NCBI GenBank assembly: GCA_045125245.1
Contig: JBGVNF010000060.1
Location: 5,274-69,273, forward strand
DNA: 64,000 bases
Origin: SVEL01 sp045125245
Lineage (GTDB): Bacteria > Bacillota > Clostridia > Lachnospirales > Lachnospiraceae
Reading direction: 5' to 3'
Part shown: positions 7,266-15,207 of the stretch, in pieces
How the letters are laid out: every line of letters starts with the position of its first letter
Numbering within the stretch: position 1 is the first letter of the stretch
Translations under genes and position numbers: made by a program
Notes under the pieces: generated by a model
Databases searched by the model: none
What the model was told of the DNA's origin: nothing
The model's input: only the letters and a program-made list of their open reading frames with translations

Positions 7266-8054
7266 ATGAGATTTTTAAGACTATATAAAACTTTTGTTGT
7301 ACAGCAGCTTAAACGATTGATGGAGTATAGAGTGGATTTCCTTACGGGAGCAGGTAGTTTCCTTATAGGACAAATCACAAATATTGTATTTATCAGTATT
7401 ATCTTTGCACAGATACCTCAGTTACAAGGCTTTAAATATTATGAAATAATATTTATCTATGGATTTTCACTTGTTCCTAAGGGACTTGACCACTTATTTA
7501 CAGATAATCTGTGGAAGGTGGCATGGTTTATAGTAAGAAAGGGTGATTTTGATAAATATCTTACAAGACCAATCAATCCGCTTGTACATGTAATTATGGA
7601 AGCGCTGCAGTTCGACGCATTAGGTGAGCTTCTTACAGGTATAGTGCTTATGATTATTGCTTCTATGAAGCTTGGAATTAGTTATACTGTTGGAAGTGTA
7701 TTGCTTATGATTTTAGCATTTATATTTGGAACAGTAATATACTCTGCTATAAAGATTGCAGGAGCAGCATTAGCCCTTTGGATAAAGTCAAGTGGTAGTA
7801 TATTGCAGGTGCTTTATATGTCAAGTGACTTTGCAAAGTATCCAGTAACAATCTACAATGGCGCCGTTAGAAATATTATTACTTATATATTGCCATTTGC
7901 ATTTACTGCATACTATCCAGCAAGTTATATTTTGCGAGGAAATAATCCATGGTTCTGCTTTGGAGCGGGAACGGTTATAGCTGCAGTGTTGCTTACACTT
8001 TCAGTTCTACTTTGGAATAAAGGAATAAATGCATACGAAAGTGCAGGAAGTTAA
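7266..8054 (+). CDS. ABC-2 exporter permease subunit (DUF990-like), second
   Basis: A 262-residue membrane protein related to the preceding one, with the shared GDFDKYLTRPINPLVHV segment corresponding to GNIIMRMIKPVNVDLSLL in its partner. The ATG at 7266 was chosen because GGGAGG lies about 8 nt upstream within the end of the previous gene; an upstream start at 7227 would overlap it by 35 nt. The operon of one ATPase and two DUF990-type permeases is a standard exporter set. A terminator follows at 8079-8121. Confidence 0.82.
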   Translation: MRFLRLYKTFVVQQLKRLMEYRVDFLTGAGSFLIGQITNIVFISIIFAQIPQLQGFKYYEIIFIYGFSLVPKGLDHLFTDNLWKVAWFIVRKGDFDKYLTRPINPLVHVIMEALQFDALGELLTGIVLMIIASMKLGISYTVGSVLLMILAFIFGTVIYSAIKIAGAALALWIKSSGSILQVLYMSSDFAKYPVTIYNGAVRNIITYILPFAFTAYYPASYILRGNNPWFCFGAGTVIAAVLLTLSVLLWNKGINAYESAGS

Positions 8055-8078
8055 AAGTAAAATTAATTAGAGTGTAAT

Positions 8079-8121
8079 AAAAAAGTAATCAAACTCATAT
8101 ATGAGAAGGGTTACTTTTTTA
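8079..8121 (+). terminator. Terminator after exporter operon
   Basis: AAAAAGTAA pairs with TTACTTTTTT around an imperfect inner stem. A second hairpin with the same outer sequence (AAAAAGTAATCAAACTCA) lies at 9633-9673, suggesting the two flank a duplicated unit. Confidence 0.7.
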
Positions 8122-8130
8122 TATTTAGCA

Positions 8131-8159
8131 TTGCATAGAAATTAAGGCTTTGCTATAAT
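8131..8159 (+). promoter_or_regulatory. Promoter of the tandem paralogue pair
   Basis: TTGCAT (8131-8136), 17 nt, TATAAT (8154-8159), about 47 nt before the first paralogue's ATG. Confidence 0.6.
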
Positions 8160-8206
8160 CAGTATATAAGTTACACAGTTAAAGATTCATTAGGGAGAAG
8201 ATACAT

Positions 8207-8869
8207 ATGAAAGTTTTAATTGTAATTATCGGATTTATACTGATTTGGGGAGGTATAATTTTTCTGTTATTGCTTGCCCATAGAAGAGATAAAAAAGCAA
8301 AGATAAAAGCGATAGAAAAATATGCAGAGGAAAGTATTAATAATATTTCATTTATAAGAATAGATGATGCAAGATATGTTATGTATGGTAGTCATTTTAA
8401 GGTAAATAATCCTATTGCTAAAAAGAAAAAATTATTTAAATGCAAAGGTGATGTATTGGAGGGGTTTGTTCTAAAATGTAGATTTGAACAAGTAGAGGAT
8501 ACAGTTATATATACAGATACTATATTGGGAACCTATATTGGTTATAATAGATTTGATAAATGGATGGCTGGATTTTTGAGAATTATAGAGAGTATTGTGG
8601 CAGGGGTGTCTTTTTATATGCCAATACTTTATGAGCAATTTTCCGTGAAGTGGATATTTCATATAATTTATATAGTATTATTTGTAGTTAATTTTGTGCT
8701 TACATATTATATTACGTTATTTTTTAGTAGGAAAGAAATTATGACGATAGTAAGAACTACAGAAGGAGATTATTCAGTGGGAGATATATATGTAGGAGAA
8801 ACAGTTAGAAAGTTGCTTCCAGAAAAAACAAGAGGTGAATTTAGTATAGAACAAGTAAATGGACAATGA
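8207..8869 (+). CDS. Uncharacterised membrane protein, paralogue A
   Basis: No known family was recognised. The 220-residue protein has an N-terminal helix (about 4-24), a cytosolic-looking basic middle (25-115) and a helical pair (about 121-142 and 150-173), then a polar tail. It shares with the next gene the motifs RIDD (51-54), G-S-HFKVNN (61-68), YIGYNR (110-115) and TEGDYSVG (185-192) in the same order and spacing, so the pair arose by tandem duplication. GGGAGAAG precedes the ATG. The conserved polar motifs on both sides of the hairpin of helices suggest a beta-rich domain split by the membrane segment; function unknown. Confidence 0.6.
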   Translation: MKVLIVIIGFILIWGGIIFLLLLAHRRDKKAKIKAIEKYAEESINNISFIRIDDARYVMYGSHFKVNNPIAKKKKLFKCKGDVLEGFVLKCRFEQVEDTVIYTDTILGTYIGYNRFDKWMAGFLRIIESIVAGVSFYMPILYEQFSVKWIFHIIYIVLFVVNFVLTYYITLFFSRKEIMTIVRTTEGDYSVGDIYVGETVRKLLPEKTRGEFSIEQVNGQ

Positions 8870-8946
8870 TTTGCTGGTTTTAAGATATGAAGAGAGTATT
8901 AATCGTATATGTGTTGATACCTAATTAATACTAAGAGGAGGTTAAT

Positions 8947-9600
8947 GTGGATATGACTGTTTATAGGATAATATTAGTATTAGACATCATTCTATTCATA
9001 TGGTTAAGTGTAGGAGATAAGCTTGTTGAAAGAATAAATATAAGAAAACTTAATAAGTTTTATGATACTAATTCGAAAAGGCTCAAGCTTAAGCGTGTTG
9101 ATGATTTACATTATAAAATCAAAGGAAAACATTATAAAGTAAAGAATACTACTATTATAAAAAATGTCCCACGTAAATTTGAGGGAAGAGTGGTAGAGAC
9201 ATATGAACTTGAGGGACCTTTTGTTAAAGTAAGAAATACTATAATTGATATAGCATCTATTAAAGGGGTGTATGTAGGGTATAATCGTGCTAAAATAAAG
9301 AAAAAAGTAACTAGTAAGTATGCGGTGCTTATGTTGCTTTTGATGGTGTCTACACAATTAATGAAAGGAGAAGTTGTTGAATATACATATATTGGGAGTA
9401 TTGTATTATTTCTAGGATTTATTTTTTGTATTATAAATTATAAAGATAGTAGGATTGTATTAGAGGCCTATCCTAATACTATAATTAAGACTAGTGAAGG
9501 TGATTACATTGTGGGTTCAGTTATGTTTTTTGATGAAGTTAAACGAATGTTAGGATATAATGGTATTGAAAAAAAAGATATTTCAAATGTACAATATTAG
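8947..9600 (+). CDS. Uncharacterised membrane protein, paralogue B
   Basis: This second copy of the same unknown family has 217 residues. The motifs RVDD (50-53), G-K-HYKVKN (60-67), YVGYNR (109-114) and SEGDYIVG (183-190) align with paralogue A, while the rest has diverged strongly. One helix is N-terminal (about 5-22) and two lie at about 125-138 and 146-163. AGGAGG at 8936-8941 fits either the GTG at 8947 or the ATG at 8953; the choice is uncertain by two codons. The 77-nt gap and a shared promoter suggest one transcript, ended by a perfect hairpin at 9633-9673. Confidence 0.6.
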   Translation: MDMTVYRIILVLDIILFIWLSVGDKLVERINIRKLNKFYDTNSKRLKLKRVDDLHYKIKGKHYKVKNTTIIKNVPRKFEGRVVETYELEGPFVKVRNTIIDIASIKGVYVGYNRAKIKKKVTSKYAVLMLLLMVSTQLMKGEVVEYTYIGSIVLFLGFIFCIINYKDSRIVLEAYPNTIIKTSEGDYIVGSVMFFDEVKRMLGYNGIEKKDISNVQY

Positions 9601-9632
9601 TTATGTTATTATAGTGATGAATAGACAGAATA

Positions 9633-9673
9633 ATAAAAAGTAATCAAACTCAATGAGTTTGATTACTTTTTTA
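9633..9673 (+). terminator. Terminator after paralogue B
   Basis: A perfect 18-bp stem, with AAAAAGTAATCAAACTCA as its 5' arm, is followed by a T-rich tract. The hairpin is also T-rich on the minus strand and could work both ways. Confidence 0.8.
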
Positions 9674-9680
9674 TGGAAAA

Positions 9681-9709
9681 TTGCAATAAAAGAAATTGTT
9701 TGGTAAAAT
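9681..9709 (+). promoter_or_regulatory. Promoter of the acidic repeat protein gene
   Basis: TTGCAA (9681-9686), 17 nt, TAAAAT (9704-9709), about 35 nt before the chosen GTG start. Confidence 0.5.
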
Positions 9710-9743
9710 ACTAAATAGTTATAATTTGATAGGAGTGGGAAAC

Positions 9744-10346
9744 GTGAGAAAGAAAATTTTAGCTGCTATTCTTGCAGCAACTAGGCCTGAATTAATGGGA
9801 ATTAGAGGTAAAAAATCAGGTGATAAAAGTTCAATAGATTCTTCTGAAAAAATAGAAAAGCTTATGACAGAAGAAATATTAATAGAAGAAAAATCAGCAG
9901 ATGAAATTGTAGCGGAGGAAATTGTAACGGAGGAAATTGTAACAGAGGAAGTTGAAACGTCAGAAATTGTAGCAGATGAAAGTATAACAGTTGAACCTAT
10001 AGTAGAAGAAATTACACTTAAGAAAGCTATTATAGAAGAAAAAAGTATGTATACATATGAGTTTGAAGGCAAATATTGGCTTCGTTATTCGGATTATGGA
10101 CATAAAGGCTTGTATTTTGATGGTTCAAAAGCTATTAGTAAAGCGGAGAATCAAGGAGTATTTGTAAAAGATTATTTTGTAGAAGATAATTTAATAAATA
10201 TTGGCGGTGAAAGTTATTTTTATGAGATTGTAAATGGAAAGTTAGGCCTAGCTATGACAAGGGATATGCTGGGTGGCTTTTCATATTATGATGAAGTTGA
10301 AAAAGCAGAATATGATAGCATATTTAGCTATTATTTTAAAATGTAG
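9744..10346 (+). CDS. Acidic EEI(V/T)-repeat protein of unknown function
   Basis: The 200-residue product begins MRKKILAAILAATRPELMG, then has about 80 residues rich in Glu with imperfect repeats of the unit VxEEI (for example VAEEIVTEEIVTEEVET), and ends in a Tyr-rich domain of about 95 residues (YTYEFEGKYWLRYSDYG onward). The GTG at 9744 has AGGAG 8 nt upstream; a TTG at 9696 is in frame without a site. The repeats come from tandem copies of a 15-nt unit at about 9898-9950 and look prone to slippage. The following lipoprotein gene is 21 nt away and may be co-transcribed. No family recognised. Confidence 0.55.
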   Translation: MRKKILAAILAATRPELMGIRGKKSGDKSSIDSSEKIEKLMTEEILIEEKSADEIVAEEIVTEEIVTEEVETSEIVADESITVEPIVEEITLKKAIIEEKSMYTYEFEGKYWLRYSDYGHKGLYFDGSKAISKAENQGVFVKDYFVEDNLINIGGESYFYEIVNGKLGLAMTRDMLGGFSYYDEVEKAEYDSIFSYYFKM

Positions 10347-10367
10347 ATTTGTAAAGGAGTGTTGCCA

Positions 10368-11495
10368 ATGAGAAAAAGCAAATGTGTTGTGATTGCTATA
10401 TCGTTGTGTGTATGTAGTATTTTGTTTACCGCTTGTGGTAGTGATAAAAATAAAACGAAAGGTAATAAAGAGACAACAACTATTTTTGATAATTTAATGG
10501 AAATCGAAACAACAAGTGCGAAAGAATCTACCACAGAGCAAAAAACAATTACAAAAGAGGATGTAACTACAGCTACTGAAACAACTACAGTTCCAGAGAC
10601 TACGACAAAGCCAGAAACAACAACTTCAGCAGAAGCTACAACTAAGCAAGAGACAACGAAAGCTCCAGAAACTATAACTGCAGAAGAAACGACTACGGCC
10701 CTTACAGTTACAGCACTTGATAAATCTATGTATGTAAAGTCTTCTGTTAATGTAAGAAGTGGTCCATCTACTGACTTTGATAAAATAGGTTCATTAGGTA
10801 AGGGAAAGGCTGTTAAAGTTACAGGTCAATCAGATCAAACAGGTTGGTATCGTATTGATTATAATGGTAAGGTGGGATATGTAAGTAATAGTTACTTACA
10901 GGCGGAACCATTGCTGGAACCAGAGACAACAACTAAGGCACCTGTGAAGGAAACTTCTAAGCCAGCGGCAACGGGCATCCAAAATGTATTAAACAATGCA
11001 ACGCTTAATCCATTTAGAAGTGATTTCACACCTGCATATGAGGAAATAGATAAGGTATTTGAAAGCATATTTAAAGATGGTATGACAACTTATGATAAGG
11101 TGAAGGCTTGCTATGATTATCTAATTAATAATTGTAGCTATGGTCATAATGAGTATGTGATGGATTACATAGATGCCTATTTTTACGGATATACATATGA
11201 AGTCAGAACATACGGAATTCTTAAGGGAAAGATAGGTGTATGTGATGACTATTCGGCAGCATTTGCTACTATGATGCAGGCCCTTGGACTTAACTGTTAT
11301 GTAGTAGGTGGTCAGACATCTAAGTCAGGTGGCGGATATACAGGACATGCCTGGTGTGAAATGAATATAGATGGAACTATATACGTATTTGACCCACAGG
11401 TTGAGGATAATATAGCAAAGGGTGGAAAGATAAAGGATTATAGATTTGGTAAGAAATATGAGCAGGTTCCAGGAAAGTATATTAAGGCTGAATAG
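10368..11495 (+). CDS. Lipoprotein with SH3b and transglutaminase-like domains
   Basis: The N-terminus MRKSKCVVIAISLCVCSILF ends in a lipobox (LFTAC), so the protein is lipid-anchored outside the cell. A Thr/Glu-rich linker of repeated ETTT units follows (about residues 45-115), then a bacterial SH3 domain with NVRSGPSTDFDKIGSL and WYRIDYNGKVGYV. The C-terminal third is a transglutaminase-like (papain-fold) domain: GVCDDYSAAF holds the Cys, TGHAWCEM the His and YVFDPQVED the Asp. The SH3b domain suggests cell-wall binding, and the enzymatic domain could cleave or cross-link peptides. AAGGAGTG lies 8 nt before the ATG. Substrate unknown. Confidence 0.85.
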   Translation: MRKSKCVVIAISLCVCSILFTACGSDKNKTKGNKETTTIFDNLMEIETTSAKESTTEQKTITKEDVTTATETTTVPETTTKPETTTSAEATTKQETTKAPETITAEETTTALTVTALDKSMYVKSSVNVRSGPSTDFDKIGSLGKGKAVKVTGQSDQTGWYRIDYNGKVGYVSNSYLQAEPLLEPETTTKAPVKETSKPAATGIQNVLNNATLNPFRSDFTPAYEEIDKVFESIFKDGMTTYDKVKACYDYLINNCSYGHNEYVMDYIDAYFYGYTYEVRTYGILKGKIGVCDDYSAAFATMMQALGLNCYVVGGQTSKSGGGYTGHAWCEMNIDGTIYVFDPQVEDNIAKGGKIKDYRFGKKYEQVPGKYIKAE

Positions 11496-11621
11496 ATGCC
11501 TTAAGTTATAATTAGAAATACTAGATAGTAAACTGAAAAATCTTGAAATTATATAGCTAAAATGTTATATTTGTAAGAGTATTATTTTAGCGAAAGCTTT
11601 AAGCAATTAAGGAGATTAACG

Positions 11622-12299
11622 ATGGGAAAGATAACTATTATAGAAGAGACACCAAAGAATCCAATTAGCCTGATGGGACAGCGTGCAGGTGTATGTTGGG
11701 GTGCTAACATTGATGATAAAGAGAAGAATTATGCAAGAGGAATTGATTGTATTAAGTCTGGTCACCATAGAGTTATGGAATATGTGGGTGTAGAGATGAT
11801 TCTTGATGGATATTCAGCAAGAGTTATCAGAGAGTGGTATACACATATAGGTGGAGCGCCAACTAGACTTCAGGCTAGTACACGTTATATAAATTATAAG
11901 GATTTTGATTATGTGGTGCCACCAACAGTTGCTAAGAATGAAGAGGCAGCTAAGCTTTATAAGGAAACAATGGAAAGTATTACAAAGGCTTGCAGTGAGT
12001 TAGAGGCAAGCTACGGTGTGCCTAGAGAGGATGCGGCGATGCTTCTTCCACTTGGAATGAGCACAAAGATTGTGGATAAGAGAAATGTAAGAAATCTTAT
12101 CGAGATGTCACATCAAAGATTATGTACCAGAGCATACTGGGAGTATCGTAATCTTATGAAGGATTTAATGGAGGCTCTTAGAGAGTACTCAGAGGAGTGG
12201 GCGTATCTAGTAGATAACTACTTTATGCCAAAGTGTGAAGTGGCAGGATATTGTACCGAGAAGAAGTGCTGTGGTAGAAAGCCATATAAGGAAATATAG
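11622..12299 (+). CDS. thyX: FAD-dependent thymidylate synthase
   Basis: Makes dTMP from dUMP using methylene-THF, FAD and NADPH. The 225-residue protein contains VMEYVGVEMILDGYSARVIR, the clostridial variant of the ThyX signature (GGAPTRLQASTRYINY, replacing RHRxxSxxxxSxR) and RNLIEMSHQRLCTRAYWEYR. A short Cys-rich tail (KCEVAGYCTEKKCCGR) closes it. AAGGAGA is about 8 nt upstream of the ATG. The gene stands alone. A dihydrofolate reductase gene is also present at 31545, which is not expected if ThyX is the only thymidylate synthase. Confidence 0.9.
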   Translation: MGKITIIEETPKNPISLMGQRAGVCWGANIDDKEKNYARGIDCIKSGHHRVMEYVGVEMILDGYSARVIREWYTHIGGAPTRLQASTRYINYKDFDYVVPPTVAKNEEAAKLYKETMESITKACSELEASYGVPREDAAMLLPLGMSTKIVDKRNVRNLIEMSHQRLCTRAYWEYRNLMKDLMEALREYSEEWAYLVDNYFMPKCEVAGYCTEKKCCGRKPYKEI

Positions 12300-12309
12300 A
12301 GGAAAAATT

Positions 12310-12358
12310 AAACTTCAATGTGTAAAGTATGTAACATGCTTTACGAATTGAAGTTTAT
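12310..12358 (+). terminator. Hairpin after thyX
   Basis: ACTTCAAT and ATTGAAGT arms with an inner TAAAG/CTTTA stem, followed by TTTATTTTTTAA. The 3' arm GCTTTACGAATTGAAGT matches 16 of 17 bases of the 3' arm of the long inverted repeat at 32047-32150. Confidence 0.7.
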
Positions 12359-12443
12359 TTTTTAATTCATTTACAACAGAGTATTAATATGTTAATATTA
12401 AGCTATTATAAACGTGATTAAAATTACAGAAAGAAGGGTATAT

Positions 12444-13265
12444 ATGATAATAGATACACACGTACATACTGGCTTTTTTGTATCGCCAGAAAAAATTGTA
12501 GATATGAGTGAGGAGGTTGTATTAGAATCTCTTAAGAAACATAACATTGATTTTGCGCTTGTTTCTAATAGCGCAGAGGAAGTAGATTGCTTGTTACAGC
12601 CGATTCCAAAGGAACGTCAAAAGACTCAGGAAAAGGCATTTTTAGAGGCGATTAATTTTGCAAGAAATAATATGGGCAAAATAGGTATTATGCCATGGGT
12701 AAAGCCAGCAAGTGAGACTGCAGATGAAAGATTAGAAGAGCTTATTAAGGAAAATAGAGATATAGTATATGGCATAAAGGTTCATCCATTCCACTCTGAT
12801 ATAGAGTTTGATTCAGAAAGAGTTGAGCCATATATTGAGTTGGCTAAGAAGTATAAGCTTCCAGTTGCAGTTCATACAGCTGACTATGATAAGGCTAGTC
12901 CTATGAGAGTTTACAATATGGCAAAGAAGTATCCAGAAGTAAACTTTATTATGGTTCATATGGGACTTTGCACAGACAATAAAGAGGCTATAGAGCTTCT
13001 TGGAAAGTTGCCAAATCTTTATGGTGATACTACTTGGGTATCCTTGGAGAGTACTATCGAGATTGTTAAAAGATATGGTAGTAAGAAGATTTTCTTTGGA
13101 AGTGACAGTCCTATAGATGGAGTGAATACATATACTCAGAATGCTAAAGGTGAGCCGTCATTGTATTTAAGATATTTTAATGAGCTTGAAGATATAATAG
13201 GTAGTGAGGCTTATGCCGATATAATGTATAGGAATGCTATGGAATTTTTTGGCATAAACCTGTAA
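12444..13265 (+). CDS. Metal-dependent amidohydrolase family protein
   Basis: A TIM-barrel hydrolase of the Amidohydro_2/TatD-like type, 273 residues. Metal-site motifs are THVH near the N-terminus, GIKVHPFH, VAVHTADYD, IMVHMG and FFGSDSPID (the final Asp). The ATG at 12444 gives MIIDTHVHTG as the first residues, the usual start of these enzymes, with an AGAAGG site upstream; an in-frame start 30 nt earlier adds an unlikely extension. It stands alone after thyX. The substrate cannot be told from sequence. Confidence 0.82.
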   Translation: MIIDTHVHTGFFVSPEKIVDMSEEVVLESLKKHNIDFALVSNSAEEVDCLLQPIPKERQKTQEKAFLEAINFARNNMGKIGIMPWVKPASETADERLEELIKENRDIVYGIKVHPFHSDIEFDSERVEPYIELAKKYKLPVAVHTADYDKASPMRVYNMAKKYPEVNFIMVHMGLCTDNKEAIELLGKLPNLYGDTTWVSLESTIEIVKRYGSKKIFFGSDSPIDGVNTYTQNAKGEPSLYLRYFNELEDIIGSEAYADIMYRNAMEFFGINL

Positions 13266-13312
13266 CATAAATATACGTACAAAGTGAAAAGGATTTCACA
13301 TATTTAATTTAA

Positions 13313-13335
13313 TCGCAGTTACTTTGTAACTACGA
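13313..13335 (+). repeat. Short hairpin element, copy 2 of 3
   Basis: TCGCAGTTAC / GTAACTACGA around a TTT loop, followed by TTTAG and the AAGGAGG of the next gene. Compared with copies 1 and 3, the GTTAC/GTAAC arms have changed together relative to GTTGC/GCAAC, so the structure rather than the sequence is kept. Confidence 0.6.
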
Positions 13336-13357
13336 TTTAGTTCAAGGAGGAATGATT

Positions 13358-14098
13358 ATGATTAAAGCGTATGGTGTAACATCAAACACAAATTTTTATG
13401 ACAGCAAGGTTCAGCAGAAAAAGAACGGTGTAGATACAGTAAAGGATAGTAAGTCCACTGAACAGGTAGCAAAGTCTAGTGAGGATAAGCTTTCAAGCAA
13501 GGCAAAAGCATATCTTGAAAACCTTAGAAAGACTTATGGAGATTATGATTTTATAATCGCAGATGCAGGTACGGACAGAAAAGAATTGCTTAATCAAAGT
13601 GATAAAGAATATTCTGTTATGTTCTCCAGTGCAGAATTGGAGAGAATGGCATCGGATGAAGATTATGCAGCTGAAAAGATGAGAAATGTTCAGACTATAG
13701 TAGATATGTCTAATAGAATCTTTGAGCAGTTTAATATTGAGCGTGCATGGGAGGAAGGTGCCCAGGGCGATGCTATGATAAATAAGCTTGCCGTGTCTAT
13801 CAATGATGATGGTACGATGACTATTTTGGCCGAGATAGAAAAGTTTTCTGAAAAGAAAGAGGCGTATCTCAAGAAACTACAAGATAAGCGCAGTGAGCAG
13901 GAAAAGATAGAAGAAAAATTAAAGGAGAAAACTGAAGATAAGAAGGTTAATCCTTATAAGAAGGACGATGAAGCTTCCGTGAAGAAAACGGTAGTTAAGG
14001 CTTCGTCTGAGGAAGAGCTTATAGATAAGATTACAAACTTGAATTGGGACAAAGTACAAGGAGAGAAAGTAGGAGCAAAATTCGATTTTTCGATATAA
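13358..14098 (+). CDS. DUF6033-like protein
   Basis: This 246-residue soluble protein resembles the Lachnospiraceae family annotated DUF6033. It starts MIKAYGVTSNTNFYDSK, has AKAYLENLRKTYGDYDFIIA and SAELERMASDEDYAAEKM in the middle, and ends in a charged coiled-coil-like region (about 165-215). The ATG at 13358 has AAGGAGG 7 nt upstream; the ATG at 13352 is only one base from it. The N-terminus (about residues 1-50), rich in Ser, Lys and Asn, looks disordered. Flagellar or secretion links have been suggested for proteins of this shape, but nothing here proves one. Function unknown. Confidence 0.6.
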   Translation: MIKAYGVTSNTNFYDSKVQQKKNGVDTVKDSKSTEQVAKSSEDKLSSKAKAYLENLRKTYGDYDFIIADAGTDRKELLNQSDKEYSVMFSSAELERMASDEDYAAEKMRNVQTIVDMSNRIFEQFNIERAWEEGAQGDAMINKLAVSINDDGTMTILAEIEKFSEKKEAYLKKLQDKRSEQEKIEEKLKEKTEDKKVNPYKKDDEASVKKTVVKASSEEELIDKITNLNWDKVQGEKVGAKFDFSI

Positions 14099-14108
14099 GA
14101 GATAAGTG

Positions 14109-14156
14109 AAAAAGGTCATATAACCCTATGTTTAGATATGGTAATATGACCTTTTA
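14109..14156. terminator. Bidirectional terminator between convergent genes
   Basis: AAAAAGGTCATAT and AATATGACCTTTT form a stem with T tracts on both strands, serving the DUF6033-like gene (plus) and sigG (minus). Confidence 0.75.
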
Positions 14157-14207
14157 ATATACCACAATAAGAGTGTTAGCTATGGGATATACTCATATTG
14201 AGTTAGG

Positions 14208-14987
14208 TTAATCACGTAAATAATTTCTCATGGATTTTAATGCATTTTTTTCTAATCTACTAACTTGTGCCTGGCTTATGCCTACCTCTTCAGCTACTTC
14301 CATTTGTGTTTTACCCTTGAAGAAACGCAAGTCAATAATATTCTTTTCCCTGTCTGGAAGTCTGCGAATGGCTTCGTTTAAGGTTATTTCTTCCACCCAA
14401 TTTTCTTCGCGATTTTTTTTATCACTTATCTGGTCAACCACGTATAAAGTATCTCCACCGTCATTGTAGACAGGCTCGTAGAGAGATACAGGGCTTTGGA
14501 TTGCATCTAAGGCAGCTATAACAGATTCTTTGTCTACCCCAATTTCTGTAGCTATTTCACATATGGTTGGTTCCTTGAGAGATTTTTTCATAAGATTTTC
14601 CTTGGCGTATATGGCTTTATAAGCGGTGTCTCTGAGAGAACGAGATACACGGATGCTGTTATTATCTCTTAAATAGCGTCTGATTTCACCGATTATCATA
14701 GGCACTGCGTAGGTAGAAAATTTTACATTTAGGTCTCGATTGAAGTTATCTAAAGCTTTAATAAGTCCGATACAGCCTATCTGAAATAAGTCGTCGACAT
14801 TTTCAGAGGAGTTACTAAAACGTTGGATTATACTTAAGACAAGACGAAGATTGCCATTGATAAATAGTTCCCTAGCTTCCTTATCGCCTTTGTCAATTCT
14901 ATCAAATAATTCTTCCTTCTCTGCATTTGTAAGAATTGGAAGTTTGCTTGTGTTTACTCCACATATTTCCACTTTGTATATAGACAT
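14208..14987 (-). CDS. sigG: RNA polymerase sporulation sigma factor SigG
   Basis: The late forespore sigma factor of endospore formers. The 259-residue protein begins MSIYKVEICGVNTSKLP, a segment specific to SigG, and has region 2 (NGNLRLVLSIIQRF, DDLFQIGCIGLIKALDNF, KFSTYAVPMIIGEIRRYLRD), SIRVSRSLRDTAYKA, and region 4 with QMEVAEEVGISQAQVSRLEK. Length and order match Bacillus and Clostridium SigG. In many species sigG follows spoIIGA-sigE; here it is a lone gene on the minus strand. AAGGGAG precedes the ATG. Its presence, with a SleC-like gene at 54255, implies a sporulating or recently sporulating lineage. Confidence 0.93.
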   Translation of the reverse strand: MSIYKVEICGVNTSKLPILTNAEKEELFDRIDKGDKEARELFINGNLRLVLSIIQRFSNSSENVDDLFQIGCIGLIKALDNFNRDLNVKFSTYAVPMIIGEIRRYLRDNNSIRVSRSLRDTAYKAIYAKENLMKKSLKEPTICEIATEIGVDKESVIAALDAIQSPVSLYEPVYNDGGDTLYVVDQISDKKNREENWVEEITLNEAIRRLPDREKNIIDLRFFKGKTQMEVAEEVGISQAQVSRLEKNALKSMRNYLRD

Positions 14988-15093
14988 AGATTTATACTCC
15001 CTTCGTAAAGATTTGCTGATTTTATAAATAAATGTTTTGCAAAAAGAGATGGAAATATACTGTCATATTAACAAATAAAAAAAATATAACCCC

Positions 15094-15122
15094 TTGACAA
15101 AGTGTTGTAACAAAAATATAGA
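15094..15122 (+). promoter_or_regulatory. Promoter of the deoD-dgt-dnaG-rpoD operon
   Basis: Consensus-like TTGACA (15094-15099), 17 nt, TATAGA (15117-15122), about 85 nt before deoD. No other promoter was obvious in the short gaps of the downstream genes. Confidence 0.6.
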
Positions 15123-15207
15123 TTTTTTCTACAATTTGTGGTAAAATAAGGGATAATTCTAAGATGATGTGTAATTATATATTTTAAGAAAATAGGAGGG
15201 GTAAAAT

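Noticed and set aside
9890..9960. CRISPR-like repeats
   Set aside because: The repeats are in-frame coding repeats of about 15 nt with no spacers or cas genes.
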